Assembly: GCA_947382625.1 (NCBI GenBank)
Contig: CANDAG010000002.1
Coordinates: forward strand, 1 to 64,000
DNA: 64,000 bases
Source of the DNA: an uncultured Lachnospiraceae bacterium
GTDB lineage: Bacteria > Bacillota > Clostridia > Lachnospirales > Lachnospiraceae
Reading direction: 5' to 3'
Of the stretch, positions 9,137 through 18,835 are shown piece after piece. Both the position numbers and the translations under genes were made by a program. Position 1 is the stretch's first letter. Each line of letters opens with the position of its first letter. Below the pieces are notes generated by a model. That model saw nothing but the letters and a program-made list of their open reading frames with translations, was not told the DNA's origin and made no database searches.

Positions 9137-10504
9137 ATGATAATATCAGCGTTAGAAACAAAATTAATCGTGCGTCCTCTGATAGGATGTCTGACGCACA
9201 CCCACTTCTGGGAGGGGCCATGTAGGGCGGGACTTCCGGAAAACATGACGGCTGAAGCAGAGAGTGCTTCTGCGGACAGGGCCTTTGCCAATGCAGTTGA
9301 GCTGCTTCAGCAGGCAACGGACGAGATTACATTTCTGGATCCCATCGATGTGAGGTATACGGAAAACTTTGTGGTGGGAGAGGATATTTTTGCCAAAATT
9401 GAGGAAGATTTGGATAAGGTGGATTTTTTCCTTTGCATAAACTGGCGTATTCCCAAGCTGGAGAGATATAAAAAGACGGTGGTGATCATGCAAAACGGCA
9501 ATGAAGGGATTGATTTTGCATCTTATTGCAACTCCATTGGGGTAGAGGCCTTTGTGGCTATGGACATGAAGGATCTGAATGAGATTGCGCATACGTTATG
9601 GGTAAGAAAAGCAGTTGGAAATACCAGGGCGCTTGTTCTGACTGCAGGAGGCCTGCCTACCTTCGGGATGCAGAGCCTGATAAGGGATCCCGAAATCATC
9701 AGGCAGCGCTATGGAATGGAAATCATTAAGTTACCCTTCCATGATATTTTTCCCTATATGGATCAGATTACAGACGAGGAAGCGCGACCTCTGGCAGAGG
9801 AAATCATTAACGGAGCCCGGGAGGTAAAGGTTAATACAGATTGGTTCCTTAATGATATTAAGTATTATCTGGCTGCTAAGAAAATGATGGAGGTGTATCA
9901 GTGCAATGCATTTTCAACAGCCTGCCATGAGCTGTGTACCTCAGAAATCCCACAGCAGCGTAAGTTTACGCCCTGTATCTGCCATTCACTCCTGAAAGGA
10001 GAGGGAATTCCCAGCGGATGCGAAGAGGATCTGAATGCTTTACTGGCCATGACGATCATGCAATATGCTGCTTATCGCCCTGCATTTATGGGGAATCCCA
10101 GTATGGAAAGTGAAGAAATACTATTGCTCCACCATGCGGTGCCGGCGCTGTGCATGAACGGTTATGGTTCAAAGCCGCTTTCCTATAAGCTGTGGGCATT
10201 TACGGGACAGGGATTTGGTGGAAAACTGCAGGTTGACTTTACGGAAAATGAACAGGAAGAAATCACACTGGGAAGATTCAACACCATGGGGGATACTATG
10301 TGTGTGAAGGTGGGAAAAGTGCTTCGTTCGGAATACAGGGAAGTATACTGCAGCCCATATTATTACATACAGATGGATAGTGCAAGGAAGTTCATGCATA
10401 ACCTGGCAGGTTTTGGCCACCATCAGGTTCTGGTTTTTGGAAATTACATGGAGATGCTGAAAGAAATCGCAAAGATCATGCACTTCAACATTCTGGAGGG
10501 GTAA
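9137..10504 (+). CDS. L-fucose/L-arabinose isomerase-like sugar isomerase
   Basis: This 455-aa protein resembles the L-fucose/L-arabinose isomerase superfamily, which interconverts aldoses and ketoses at a metal site. The general architecture fits: an N-terminal Rossmann-like half, a central E-rich metal region, and a C-terminal barrel with FMGNPSM and an HHAVPALCMNG segment. The substrate is unknown. The ATG at 9137 is chosen because GGAGG lies at 9127-9131. An upstream in-frame ATG (9125) overlaps that Shine-Dalgarno sequence. It is first in a three-gene operon. Confidence 0.65.
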   Translation: MIISALETKLIVRPLIGCLTHTHFWEGPCRAGLPENMTAEAESASADRAFANAVELLQQATDEITFLDPIDVRYTENFVVGEDIFAKIEEDLDKVDFFLCINWRIPKLERYKKTVVIMQNGNEGIDFASYCNSIGVEAFVAMDMKDLNEIAHTLWVRKAVGNTRALVLTAGGLPTFGMQSLIRDPEIIRQRYGMEIIKLPFHDIFPYMDQITDEEARPLAEEIINGAREVKVNTDWFLNDIKYYLAAKKMMEVYQCNAFSTACHELCTSEIPQQRKFTPCICHSLLKGEGIPSGCEEDLNALLAMTIMQYAAYRPAFMGNPSMESEEILLLHHAVPALCMNGYGSKPLSYKLWAFTGQGFGGKLQVDFTENEQEEITLGRFNTMGDTMCVKVGKVLRSEYREVYCSPYYYIQMDSARKFMHNLAGFGHHQVLVFGNYMEMLKEIAKIMHFNILEG

Positions 10505-10510
10505 AGAGGA

Positions 10511-11647
10511 ATGATATACCTTAACAATGCCGCCAGTTCCTGGCCGAAACCGGAATGTGTCAGGAAAGCGTTCCTGGATTATATGGATGCCCCTCCCTGC
10601 GGGCAGATGCGCGACAGCGGCCTGGGGGAAACCGGGGATATACCGGACAAATGCCGCAGAAGTCTGGGCAGGCTTCTCGGCATTCGGGAATGGCAGAGGA
10701 TTTTCTTTACTTCCGGTGCCACGGAGGCCGCGAACCTGTTTATCCAAGGGCTTAATTGGGAAGGATTTCATGCCCTGGTATCTCAGACAGAACACAACAG
10801 TGTTCTTAGGCCGATCCGAAATCATCCTTTGTTGCAGGAAAAGGTCACGATACTGCCCTGCGACAGAAAGGGGTATGTGTCTGCGGAATCTATCATAGAT
10901 GCAGCGCCGGAGAGGGCAGTCGTATTTATCAATCATTGCTCTAATGTGACAGGGACACTGCAGCCAATGGAAGAACTGGGGGCGGCGGCAAAGAAAAGGG
11001 GATATCTTCTGGCTGTGGATGTTTCTCAGAGTGCCGGCTGCGTACCGGTGGAAGGCGATAAATGGCAGGCTGATATCCTGATCATAACCGGCCATAAAAG
11101 CCTGTCAGGCCTGCAGGGGACGGGTGGGATTTACATCAGGCCCGGCCTTAATATCAAACCGCTGAAATATGGAGGAACCGGAAAAGACAGTGAAAAACAG
11201 GTTTATCAGGAGGGAGAATATGAATATGAGCCTGGTACCCAGAATATGGCGGGGATTGCAGCGTTAAAAGCCGGTGTGGATCATATCCTGAATTTAGGGG
11301 TAGAAAATATCCATGAAAGCGAGCAAAGAAAAATGGAATGGCTTTTGCAGGAATTGAGCTCGATCAGAGGAGTGCAGTTATATGGACCAGGACCGGATGA
11401 AAACAGGGGGCCGCTGGCAGGATTTAATATGAAAGGCTTGTCCCCCTCGGAGCTTTCCTACCTTCTTGCCTATGGATATGAAATTGCAGTGCGGTCAGGA
11501 CTGCAATGTACCCCATTGATGCACACCGCGCTGGGAACAGGAGCTTTGGGACTGGTCAGGGTAAGCATATCACATATGACCGGAATGGAGGAACTGATGG
11601 CATTGGTAAATGCGTTAAAAGAGATCAGTGCGGGGATGATGAAATGA
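10511..11647 (+). CDS. Class V aminotransferase / cysteine desulfurase-like enzyme
   Basis: This 378-aa PLP enzyme is of the NifS/SufS-like class V family. It opens with IYLNNAASSWPKP, has the cofactor-binding SGATEAANL segment, the Schiff-base lysine K196 in TGHKSL, and a cysteine C333 in the VRSGLQCTPLMH loop that corresponds to the catalytic cysteine of cysteine desulfurases. It could release sulfur from cysteine or act on another amino acid. Its pairing with a sugar isomerase is odd and does not suggest Fe-S assembly. The stop overlaps the next start (ATGA). Confidence 0.8.
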   Translation: MIYLNNAASSWPKPECVRKAFLDYMDAPPCGQMRDSGLGETGDIPDKCRRSLGRLLGIREWQRIFFTSGATEAANLFIQGLNWEGFHALVSQTEHNSVLRPIRNHPLLQEKVTILPCDRKGYVSAESIIDAAPERAVVFINHCSNVTGTLQPMEELGAAAKKRGYLLAVDVSQSAGCVPVEGDKWQADILIITGHKSLSGLQGTGGIYIRPGLNIKPLKYGGTGKDSEKQVYQEGEYEYEPGTQNMAGIAALKAGVDHILNLGVENIHESEQRKMEWLLQELSSIRGVQLYGPGPDENRGPLAGFNMKGLSPSELSYLLAYGYEIAVRSGLQCTPLMHTALGTGALGLVRVSISHMTGMEELMALVNALKEISAGMMK

Positions 11648-11925
11648 AAATCACAGAAATCAGAAATTCCATGGAGCAATGCAATGAAGCGGGATGGCAG
11701 GCTTTTGATTTTTTTGTAGAAAGACCGTTGCAGGAGGAGGATATTATGAAGCTGAAGCCTATGGGAAGCTTTTTGTATCTTTCTTCTCTAAAAACTCCTT
11801 TTTTCAAAGTTGACGGGGATTATTTTCATATAAAAGGGATAAAGGGAAACGGTCATTTCAGAGTAGCGCTCCATAGAGAGCATCTTGGTTATATTGATGA
11901 AATAAAAATGACAGCTGAGTCATAA
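11644..11925 (+). CDS. Small protein of unknown function (93 aa)
   Basis: The gene starts inside the last codons of the class V enzyme gene (ATGA overlap), a sign of translational coupling. The protein is soluble with mixed alpha/beta composition and a basic, aromatic C-terminal half (FKVDGDYFHIKGIKGNG). I do not recognise the family. Its fixed place after a class V PLP enzyme suggests an accessory role, but this is inference. No terminator is obvious before the next gene at 12070. Confidence 0.6.
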   Translation: MKITEIRNSMEQCNEAGWQAFDFFVERPLQEEDIMKLKPMGSFLYLSSLKTPFFKVDGDYFHIKGIKGNGHFRVALHREHLGYIDEIKMTAES

Positions 11926-12069
11926 TATAAAAATAAAATCATAAATACGAATGGAATTTTACAGTATGACGGTAATTATTACTATGTGGTTCTTTGAAAC
12001 GGGAATTGAGACTGTTAACAGAAGTACGAAATTGATAGTATGAAGACATCAAAAACGGAGGTGTAAGAA

Positions 12070-13779
12070 ATGAAGAAAAGGCAACTAAAGAAATTAGCAA
12101 GTATTATACTTGCATGTACAATGGTAGTAGGAATAGCTGGATGTGGAAGCTCTCCAAGCTCCTCGAGTTCACCTGATTCTGATACGGCATCATCTGAATC
12201 AGAAAGCGCCGTCGAAAGCAATGATAATGCAGAAACTGTTGCGGAGGAAGAATCTGGGGCTTCACGTAAATTGACTATGGCAATTATGCAGAGTTCTTTT
12301 GTGGAAAACTATGATACTAATTATCTGACCAGGAAGTTGGAAGAAGATATGAATGTTGATATTGAATTTGACATCCTTCCGGCTGATGCAAATGATGCAA
12401 AAACAAAATTGTCAGTGATGGCTAATGGCGGTGGGGAAATGCCGGATATCATTATGATGGCTTTAGGAGGATCTGAAATTTTACAATATGGACAGGCCGG
12501 AGTATTTCTTGACCTGAAGGATTACTTGAATGATAGTTCTATCACGCCTAATTTTAATGCGATAAAGGAAGAAAATCCGGAAGATATGGAAGCGATTATA
12601 AAGGCAATTACCAGTCCGGATGGTGGGATTTACTCCCTGTTTGACTGGAGACCGGAAGAATGGAATTTTACTCCGTTCCGATGCTGGATCAACAAGACAT
12701 GGCTGGATAATCTGGGGTTGGAGATGCCGACCACAACGGATGAGTTTGCCAAAGTAATGAAGGCATTTGCTACACAGGATCCTAATGGGAACGGTGTTCA
12801 GGATGAAATCCCTCTTACTGGATCAAATGCAATATGGGGTGGATACACACCGAATTTCCTCATCAATTCTTTTGTATTCTATAATGGGGGTCTTGCCTTA
12901 AGTGATGACGAGAAAACAGTGATTGCGCCGTTTGTTTCAGATGGATGGCGTGATGCCCTAACGTATATGAAGGAATTGTGTGATATGGGAGCACTGGATC
13001 CTGCAATGTTTACTATGGATGCTACCATGTGTCAGGCACTTTTGGATCAGGACACCAATGTAGTAGGATGTGTTTGTGCCGGAGGCTGGGGATATTGGAA
13101 TGGTGGACTGGACAGCCCGAACTTCCAGGATTTTACACTGCTTGCTCCGTTGGAGGGACCGGAAGGTCTTGACTATGCCTTGTATTATAATTTTGACCCC
13201 GGCAGAATTTTCTTTATCACAAGGAGCTGCGAAGATCCGGAACTGGCCATGGCAGTGGGGGACTGGTTCTTGAAACGTGAAAATTCCATATCAGGCAGAT
13301 ATGGAGAAGAAGGTGTTGACTGGTCTATGGAGGAAGCAGATACATCAACCAGGACAGCATTGTATGCGGCAGAGGGGTATGATTGTAACTTGGCAATCTT
13401 AAATAATGTATGGGGGTCTATGCAGAATAAAATGTGGCAGTCAGTGAATCCGGAGTATGTAAACATTGAGTACTACAGAGGGAAGGATTCATTAGCAGTG
13501 GAAGGTGATACAAGGGATGCTGATTATAGGGCCCAGGGATATGCACTCTACTCAAACCATCCGACATTATTACCAGCTTTATCATATACTGAGGAAGAAA
13601 ATAATGCAATTTCAGAAATACAGACAAATATTATGGAATATGTTGACGGACAGTTGGCAGAGTTTGTGACGGGTAACAGATCTTTGGAAGAATGGGATCA
13701 GTATCTGGCAGATATCGAAAATATGGGTCTGCAGACATGGCTTGAAACAGCCCAAACGGCATATGACAGGATAAAATAG
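12070..13779 (+). CDS. Extracellular sugar-binding lipoprotein (family 1 SBP, LipO/LplA type)
   Basis: This 569-aa ABC solute-binding protein has a lipoprotein signal with a basic N-terminus, a hydrophobic core and lipobox GIAGC (Cys about residue 25). A Ser/Glu-rich linker (30-70) and the binding domain follow. The long form is typical of SBPs paired with LplB/YtcP permeases, which import oligosaccharides. GGAGGTG precedes the start. Genes for two permeases, GH2 and GH31 follow, so the ligand is probably a plant or host glycan fragment cut intracellularly by those enzymes. The 144-bp upstream gap is A/T-rich and I see no strong consensus promoter. Confidence 0.9.
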   Translation: MKKRQLKKLASIILACTMVVGIAGCGSSPSSSSSPDSDTASSESESAVESNDNAETVAEEESGASRKLTMAIMQSSFVENYDTNYLTRKLEEDMNVDIEFDILPADANDAKTKLSVMANGGGEMPDIIMMALGGSEILQYGQAGVFLDLKDYLNDSSITPNFNAIKEENPEDMEAIIKAITSPDGGIYSLFDWRPEEWNFTPFRCWINKTWLDNLGLEMPTTTDEFAKVMKAFATQDPNGNGVQDEIPLTGSNAIWGGYTPNFLINSFVFYNGGLALSDDEKTVIAPFVSDGWRDALTYMKELCDMGALDPAMFTMDATMCQALLDQDTNVVGCVCAGGWGYWNGGLDSPNFQDFTLLAPLEGPEGLDYALYYNFDPGRIFFITRSCEDPELAMAVGDWFLKRENSISGRYGEEGVDWSMEEADTSTRTALYAAEGYDCNLAILNNVWGSMQNKMWQSVNPEYVNIEYYRGKDSLAVEGDTRDADYRAQGYALYSNHPTLLPALSYTEEENNAISEIQTNIMEYVDGQLAEFVTGNRSLEEWDQYLADIENMGLQTWLETAQTAYDRIK

Positions 13780-13796
13780 TAATTTTAATTTATAAC

Positions 13797-13836
13797 AGGA
13801 TTCCTGTATGCTTTCTGTATACAGGAATCCTATTTT
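13797..13836 (+). terminator. Intercistronic hairpin between SBP and permease genes
   Basis: A 13-bp perfect stem (13797-13809 with 13819-13831) and a 9-nt loop are followed by ATTTTA. A partial terminator or 3' mRNA stabiliser here would give more binding protein than permease, a common pattern in sugar ABC operons. Confidence 0.7.
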
Positions 13837-13854
13837 AATATTGGAGAGATAAAT

Positions 13855-14775
13855 ATGAAAAAAAAGAAACTGAAAAAAAGGATTTTGGCCCGTTGGCAGA
13901 TTTACCTGCTTTTATTATTACCGGTGGCTTATCTTATTATTTTCTGTTACGTTCCCATGTTCGGGCAGATTATTGCATTTAAAGATTATAATGTGAAAGA
14001 TGGAATTTTTGGAAGCCGTTGGGTAGGTTTGGATAATTTCAGAAATTTTTTTGAATCTTACAATTTTTCAATGGTATTGAAAAATACTTTGACTCTATCT
14101 ATTTATAGTTTTCTGGCGGGATTCCCCATTCCCATATTGCTGGCACTTTTGCTGAATGCCCTGCCGGGACAGAGGTTTAAGAAGTTGGTTCAGGGAACAG
14201 CTTTCATACCATATTTCATTTCCACAGTAGTTATGGTAGGACTTATATTCAGGCTGCTGGATTACAGAACCGGTATGTATGGCACAATATTTACGGCGCT
14301 TACCGGGCAGACTGCTGTTGATCTGTTTTCAAAAGGAAAATGGTTTAAGCATCTGTATGTCTGGTCAGGTGTATGGCAGTCTATGGGATATAATACGGTA
14401 GTTTACACGGCAGCTCTTGCCAGTGTGGACGAGAGCCTTCATGACGCTGCAAGAATTGACGGTGCAAGCCGCTGGAAGAGAGTTCTGCATATTGACTGGC
14501 CGACCATAAAGCCGACGGTGGCAATCCTGATGATCTTGTCCTTAGGGCATATTATGAGTGTAGGGCTTGACAAGGTCCTACTAATGCAGACAAGCCTTAA
14601 TATAAGCTATAGTGAGGTAATATCTACGTATGTTTATAAAATTGGTCTTGCTTCCGGATTAGGAAATTTCTCACGGTCAACGGCGGTGAGTATGTTCAAC
14701 TCAGTGATCAATCTGATTATGTTGTTCATTGCCAATACGATATCGAAAAAAGTGACACAGAGTTCAATATTCTAA
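13855..14775 (+). CDS. Sugar ABC transporter permease, LplB type
   Basis: This 306-aa inner-membrane permease has about six hydrophobic segments, starting at about residues 17-37, and the EAA-type coupling loop DAARIDGASRWKRV (about residue 200) that contacts the ATPase. The N-terminus is lysine-rich. GGAGAG precedes the start. With the next gene it forms the heterodimeric channel served by the upstream lipoprotein. No ATPase is encoded in this cluster, so a shared MsmK/UgpC-like ATPase elsewhere probably powers it. Confidence 0.92.
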   Translation: MKKKKLKKRILARWQIYLLLLLPVAYLIIFCYVPMFGQIIAFKDYNVKDGIFGSRWVGLDNFRNFFESYNFSMVLKNTLTLSIYSFLAGFPIPILLALLLNALPGQRFKKLVQGTAFIPYFISTVVMVGLIFRLLDYRTGMYGTIFTALTGQTAVDLFSKGKWFKHLYVWSGVWQSMGYNTVVYTAALASVDESLHDAARIDGASRWKRVLHIDWPTIKPTVAILMILSLGHIMSVGLDKVLLMQTSLNISYSEVISTYVYKIGLASGLGNFSRSTAVSMFNSVINLIMLFIANTISKKVTQSSIF

Positions 14776-14790
14776 AGGGGGTGAATTGTG

Positions 14791-15681
14791 ATGAAGTTTC
14801 GAAAGTATTGTATAGAAGATAAATTCTTTTATTTGATGTCTTACATAATTGCCATATTTGTATTTGTGGCTGTATTGTATCCGTTCATTTATGTGGTGGC
14901 AGCTTCTTTTTCATCAGGGAACGCTATATCCAGTGGCAAGGTTGTTTTACTGCCGGTAGAGTTTACCTTGCAGGGCTATGAAATTGTGTTTAATAATTCG
15001 GCTGTACTCACCGGATTCTTAAATTCGGTGCTTTATACGGTGTCCGGGACAGCGATTAACCTTGTGATGACAATAACTGCAGGTTACTGCCTATCCAGAG
15101 ATGATGTTCCGGGTGCAAAGGTAATTTTGTTTTTATTTACATTCACCATGTTTTTTGGCGGAAATATGATCACAAACTACATGCTGGTGCGTAGTTTGGG
15201 ATTTTTGGATACTATATGGGCGGTTATTATCCCGGGGGCCATCAGTGCCTATAATCTGATCATTGCACGGACATTTATGCAGACCAGCATCCCGAAGGAG
15301 CTGTTTGAGGCCGCCGTGGCAGACGGCTGTTCTGATATCAAATATTACCTGAGTATTGTACTCCCCTTATCAAAGCCGGTAATGTCTGTCCTTCTTCTTT
15401 TTAGCGCGGTAGGGCATTGGAACTCTTATTTCGGCCCCATGATCTACCTGAATAACCGGAAGAGGTTTTCCCTGCCGTTGATTTTGAAGGAGATCCTGAT
15501 TTCCAGCCAGATCGACCCATCTACGGTAACAGACCCTGAGCTTCAGATGAAAATAGCTTCTATGGCTATGTCGATACAGTATGCTTTGATCGTGGTGGTG
15601 ATTGTCCCGATCATCATCATCTATCCGTTTATCCAAAAACATTTTGCAAACGGAATTATGTTAGGGGCAGTGAAGGGATAA
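14791..15681 (+). CDS. Sugar ABC transporter permease, YtcP/LplC type
   Basis: This 296-aa partner permease has hydrophobic segments from about residue 15 onward and the coupling loop FEAAVADGCSDIKYY (about 173-187). The family ending ANGIMLGAVKG is present. The start is taken as ATG 14791 rather than GTG 14788, because it is better spaced from AGGGGGTG. It lies 15 bp after the LplB-type gene in the same operon. Confidence 0.92.
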   Translation: MKFRKYCIEDKFFYLMSYIIAIFVFVAVLYPFIYVVAASFSSGNAISSGKVVLLPVEFTLQGYEIVFNNSAVLTGFLNSVLYTVSGTAINLVMTITAGYCLSRDDVPGAKVILFLFTFTMFFGGNMITNYMLVRSLGFLDTIWAVIIPGAISAYNLIIARTFMQTSIPKELFEAAVADGCSDIKYYLSIVLPLSKPVMSVLLLFSAVGHWNSYFGPMIYLNNRKRFSLPLILKEILISSQIDPSTVTDPELQMKIASMAMSIQYALIVVVIVPIIIIYPFIQKHFANGIMLGAVKG

Positions 15682-15715
15682 AATCTGATTGGGGAGAGGA
15701 AGGTAGAAAAAGGAC

Positions 15716-18700
15716 ATGGAATATCGTGAAACAAGGGTGATCAATGACGCGTGGGAATCCATATTGGCAGAGGGAAGCGCACAGGATTCTTATCAGGATG
15801 TGGAAGCAAAGGAATGGAAGAAAGTGACAGTGCCCCATAACTGGGAAGATTATCAGGGGTATCACAGGGTTTCTCATGGAAATCTTCATGGTACGGCGTG
15901 GTATCGAAGGAATTTAGGATATGATGAATGTTGGAAGGGGAAAAGGGTATTTTTGTTTTTCGAGGGAGTGAGTTCTTATGCTGACGTATGGGTGAATGAG
16001 CAGTATGTAGGCGGGCATAAAGGCGGCAGAACCTGTTTCAGCCTGGAGATCACAGACGCATTAGACCCTGCCGGCGCCAATAAAGTGCTTGTCCGTGCAA
16101 GGCATCCGGAAAAGATCAATGATCTCCCCTGGATCTGCGGGGGGTGTTATGGGACTCCGAATACGGAGGGTTCCCAGCCCATTGGCATTTTCCGTCCGGT
16201 ACATATCGTGGCAACCGGTGATATCAGGATCAAGCCCTTTGGAGTATATATTACGACCCCCAATTTGACAAAATCATATTCCGATGTCCATATAGAAAGT
16301 GAAATCGTAAGCTTTCAGGCAGGAGGAAAAACAGTTATTCTCCGTCAGGAACTTATTGCCCCACAGGGAGCGGTGGTTCAGAAGGTGGAATCGGAGTTTT
16401 GGGTTGATGGGGAGGGGGAATTTACCTGTTCCCAGGAGCTGAAGGGTGTCAAATCCCCCTCTCTCTGGTATCCGGATGAGCCTTCTTTGTACAGGGTCAG
16501 AACCACTGTATTGGTGGAGGGCCAGGTGATGGATGTGGTTGAAAACAGCTTTGGATTTCGGAGCATCACATGGGAGAATTTCGATACCAGCCTGTCGGAA
16601 GTCATAGATGCGGAAAAACTAACCGAAGAGCCAAGTGAGGAGAACCGGTATTTTGTTACCTATACCAGAGGAAACGAAAATGCAAAGGTGGCTATTATTC
16701 CCGGTGGGGTAAGGGTTCATCTTGCGGAATTTACAAAAGAAAGAACAGTGATTGTTATTGACACAGTCCTGAAGAATCAGGATGGGAAGGAGCACACTGT
16801 CCAGTTGGAATCCTTTGTACAGACATTTAACAGGACAAAGTCCATAGCAAACCTGATCACTGAAATTACCCTTTTGCCGGGAGAACAAAAGACCATTACA
16901 CAAATTTGTGAGCCGTTGGTATTCCCGGATCTATGGTCTGAGGAAAATCCTTATCTGCATAATGTCATGAGTACAGTGAGGGGAATCGATGAATTTTTAA
17001 AAGAATATTGCCAGACCAGTACTTCTTTTGGTATTTTTATGTGTGAAGGGATAGTCAATAAAGGAAATCCCTGGGTTCCGGGGCCAAATAAAGCAGGATG
17101 GGAAAAGCACCGCTTTCTGATAAATGGCAGACATTATTTTTTGAACGGAACCTGTGAGTACGAACATGAGCTTGGCAACGACCATGGGTTTGCGCAGGAA
17201 ATGATACGTACAAGAATGAATATGTTTCAGGCAGCAGGGTTTAATGCATTCCGGGAAGCCCATTGTCCTCACAATTTAAGATACCTTGAAATCTGCGAGC
17301 AGGAAGGGATTCTTTATTGGCCGCAAATGGGAGCGCACATTTATTTTGATACAGAGGAGTTTAAAGAAAATTTCCGGAATCTGACAGTGGAGTGGATGAA
17401 GGAAAGAAGGAATTCACCGGCAGTGATCTTATGGGGGATCCAAAATGAATCCATGCTGCCTGTAGATTTCACGAGGGAGATCACAGAGTTGATCCGCAGG
17501 CTGGATGTAACATCTCCCGGGCAGCGCAAGGCAGTTACCTGTAATGGCGGAGCAGGGAGTGACTGGAATATCCCCCAGAACTGGTCAGGAACTTACGGCG
17601 GTACGGTGGAAGCTTATGGGGATGAAGCCATTAAGATGCGCCTGATCGGGGAATACGGCCAGTACCGCGTGAAAGGGAAACATGCAGAAGGAGATATGGA
17701 GAAGTGCCAGAATACAGGCGGAGATGTCAGTGAAGAATTATTTGCCTACTGCCTTGAGACAAAGGTCAGGGAAGCGGAAAAGGTGCGTGAATATTTTTAC
17801 GGGCATTTTCAGTGGATCATGGTTTCCCATGCCAATCCGGGCAGGGAAGTACAGTATTGCTTAGATGGATCAGGGAGTAACAGTGTAGGCGTGATCAACA
17901 GCAAAGGGATATTTACAAACTGGGGAGAGCCGACAGATGCCTATTATATGTACCGCGCAAATTATACCCCTCCGGAAAAGGAAGCGGTATTATATTTAGT
18001 TTCCCATACCTGGCCGGACCGGTTTACAGCTCCCTGCCAGGCGGATATCGTTGCTTATTCTAACTGCGAAGAGGTAGAATTATATAATGATTATGGAGAG
18101 ATCCTGTCAGGAAAAGAAAAGAGAGGAAAAACAGGGGAGCATTTCACCTTCCGGAATGTTCCGGTAAACTACGGGATATTGACGGCAAAGGGCTACAATC
18201 AGGGAAAGTGCGTGGCAGTGGACCGGATCCTGTTCCCGGCCCTTCCCATGCCGGTGCAGGAGGGTGTGCAGAAAGAGAAGGAATTTCAGATTTATTCGTC
18301 AGATGAGGATGTGTACCGGGTAAATTGCGGCGGTATGGATTACACAGACCGGAATGGGAAAATCTGGCTGGCGGATCGGAGATTTGTTCCCGGAAGCTGG
18401 GGATGTATTTCATGGGGCACGGAATACGAAGATGTGGAAGATGAGATTGGAAGCATGGCGAGGGTCTGGGATAAACCGGAAGGCTGTGCTGATGCCCTGT
18501 TGATGCAGCAATTCCGTTATGGAAAAGACAAGCTGGCCTATTATTTCCCGGTGCCGGAAGCAGAATATATGGTGGAACTGTATTTTATGGAACCATGGTA
18601 TGGCCTTGCAGGGGAAAATGCTGCAAAGTGGCGGGTCTTTGATGTTGCCATGAATGATAAGGTATGCATTCGCGGCCTGGATATCTGGATGGAATCCGGC

Positions 18701-18829
18701 GGGGCATTGAAGCCGTTACGGAAACAATTGTTTGCCAGAGTAAAAAAGGATCAGGGCATCAAAATTTCCTTTCCCAATGCGATAAGTAATCAGGCTGTGA
18801 TCAGCGCAATGAGGATTGTAAAGGTATAA
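15716..18829 (+). CDS. Glycoside hydrolase family 2 enzyme
   Basis: This 1037-aa retaining exo-glycosidase is of the beta-galactosidase/beta-glucuronidase/beta-mannosidase superfamily. The order is a jelly-roll sugar-binding domain (about 1-170), an Ig-like domain, a TIM barrel with acid/base N577-E578 in GIQNES and the probable nucleophile E646 in IGEYGQ, and a C-terminal malectin-like beta domain (about 850-1037). There is no signal peptide, so it probably acts in the cytoplasm on imported oligosaccharides. The long C-terminal module argues against classical LacZ. Specificity cannot be fixed by eye. Confidence 0.88.
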   Translation: MEYRETRVINDAWESILAEGSAQDSYQDVEAKEWKKVTVPHNWEDYQGYHRVSHGNLHGTAWYRRNLGYDECWKGKRVFLFFEGVSSYADVWVNEQYVGGHKGGRTCFSLEITDALDPAGANKVLVRARHPEKINDLPWICGGCYGTPNTEGSQPIGIFRPVHIVATGDIRIKPFGVYITTPNLTKSYSDVHIESEIVSFQAGGKTVILRQELIAPQGAVVQKVESEFWVDGEGEFTCSQELKGVKSPSLWYPDEPSLYRVRTTVLVEGQVMDVVENSFGFRSITWENFDTSLSEVIDAEKLTEEPSEENRYFVTYTRGNENAKVAIIPGGVRVHLAEFTKERTVIVIDTVLKNQDGKEHTVQLESFVQTFNRTKSIANLITEITLLPGEQKTITQICEPLVFPDLWSEENPYLHNVMSTVRGIDEFLKEYCQTSTSFGIFMCEGIVNKGNPWVPGPNKAGWEKHRFLINGRHYFLNGTCEYEHELGNDHGFAQEMIRTRMNMFQAAGFNAFREAHCPHNLRYLEICEQEGILYWPQMGAHIYFDTEEFKENFRNLTVEWMKERRNSPAVILWGIQNESMLPVDFTREITELIRRLDVTSPGQRKAVTCNGGAGSDWNIPQNWSGTYGGTVEAYGDEAIKMRLIGEYGQYRVKGKHAEGDMEKCQNTGGDVSEELFAYCLETKVREAEKVREYFYGHFQWIMVSHANPGREVQYCLDGSGSNSVGVINSKGIFTNWGEPTDAYYMYRANYTPPEKEAVLYLVSHTWPDRFTAPCQADIVAYSNCEEVELYNDYGEILSGKEKRGKTGEHFTFRNVPVNYGILTAKGYNQGKCVAVDRILFPALPMPVQEGVQKEKEFQIYSSDEDVYRVNCGGMDYTDRNGKIWLADRRFVPGSWGCISWGTEYEDVEDEIGSMARVWDKPEGCADALLMQQFRYGKDKLAYYFPVPEAEYMVELYFMEPWYGLAGENAAKWRVFDVAMNDKVCIRGLDIWMESGGALKPLRKQLFARVKKDQGIKISFPNAISNQAVISAMRIVKV

Positions 18830-18835
18830 CGATAT

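Noticed and set aside
10169-11095. 308-codon open frame on the minus strand
   Set aside because: It lies across the isomerase-like and class V enzyme genes, whose motifs and ribosome sites are clear. Its own translation shows no recognisable motif.
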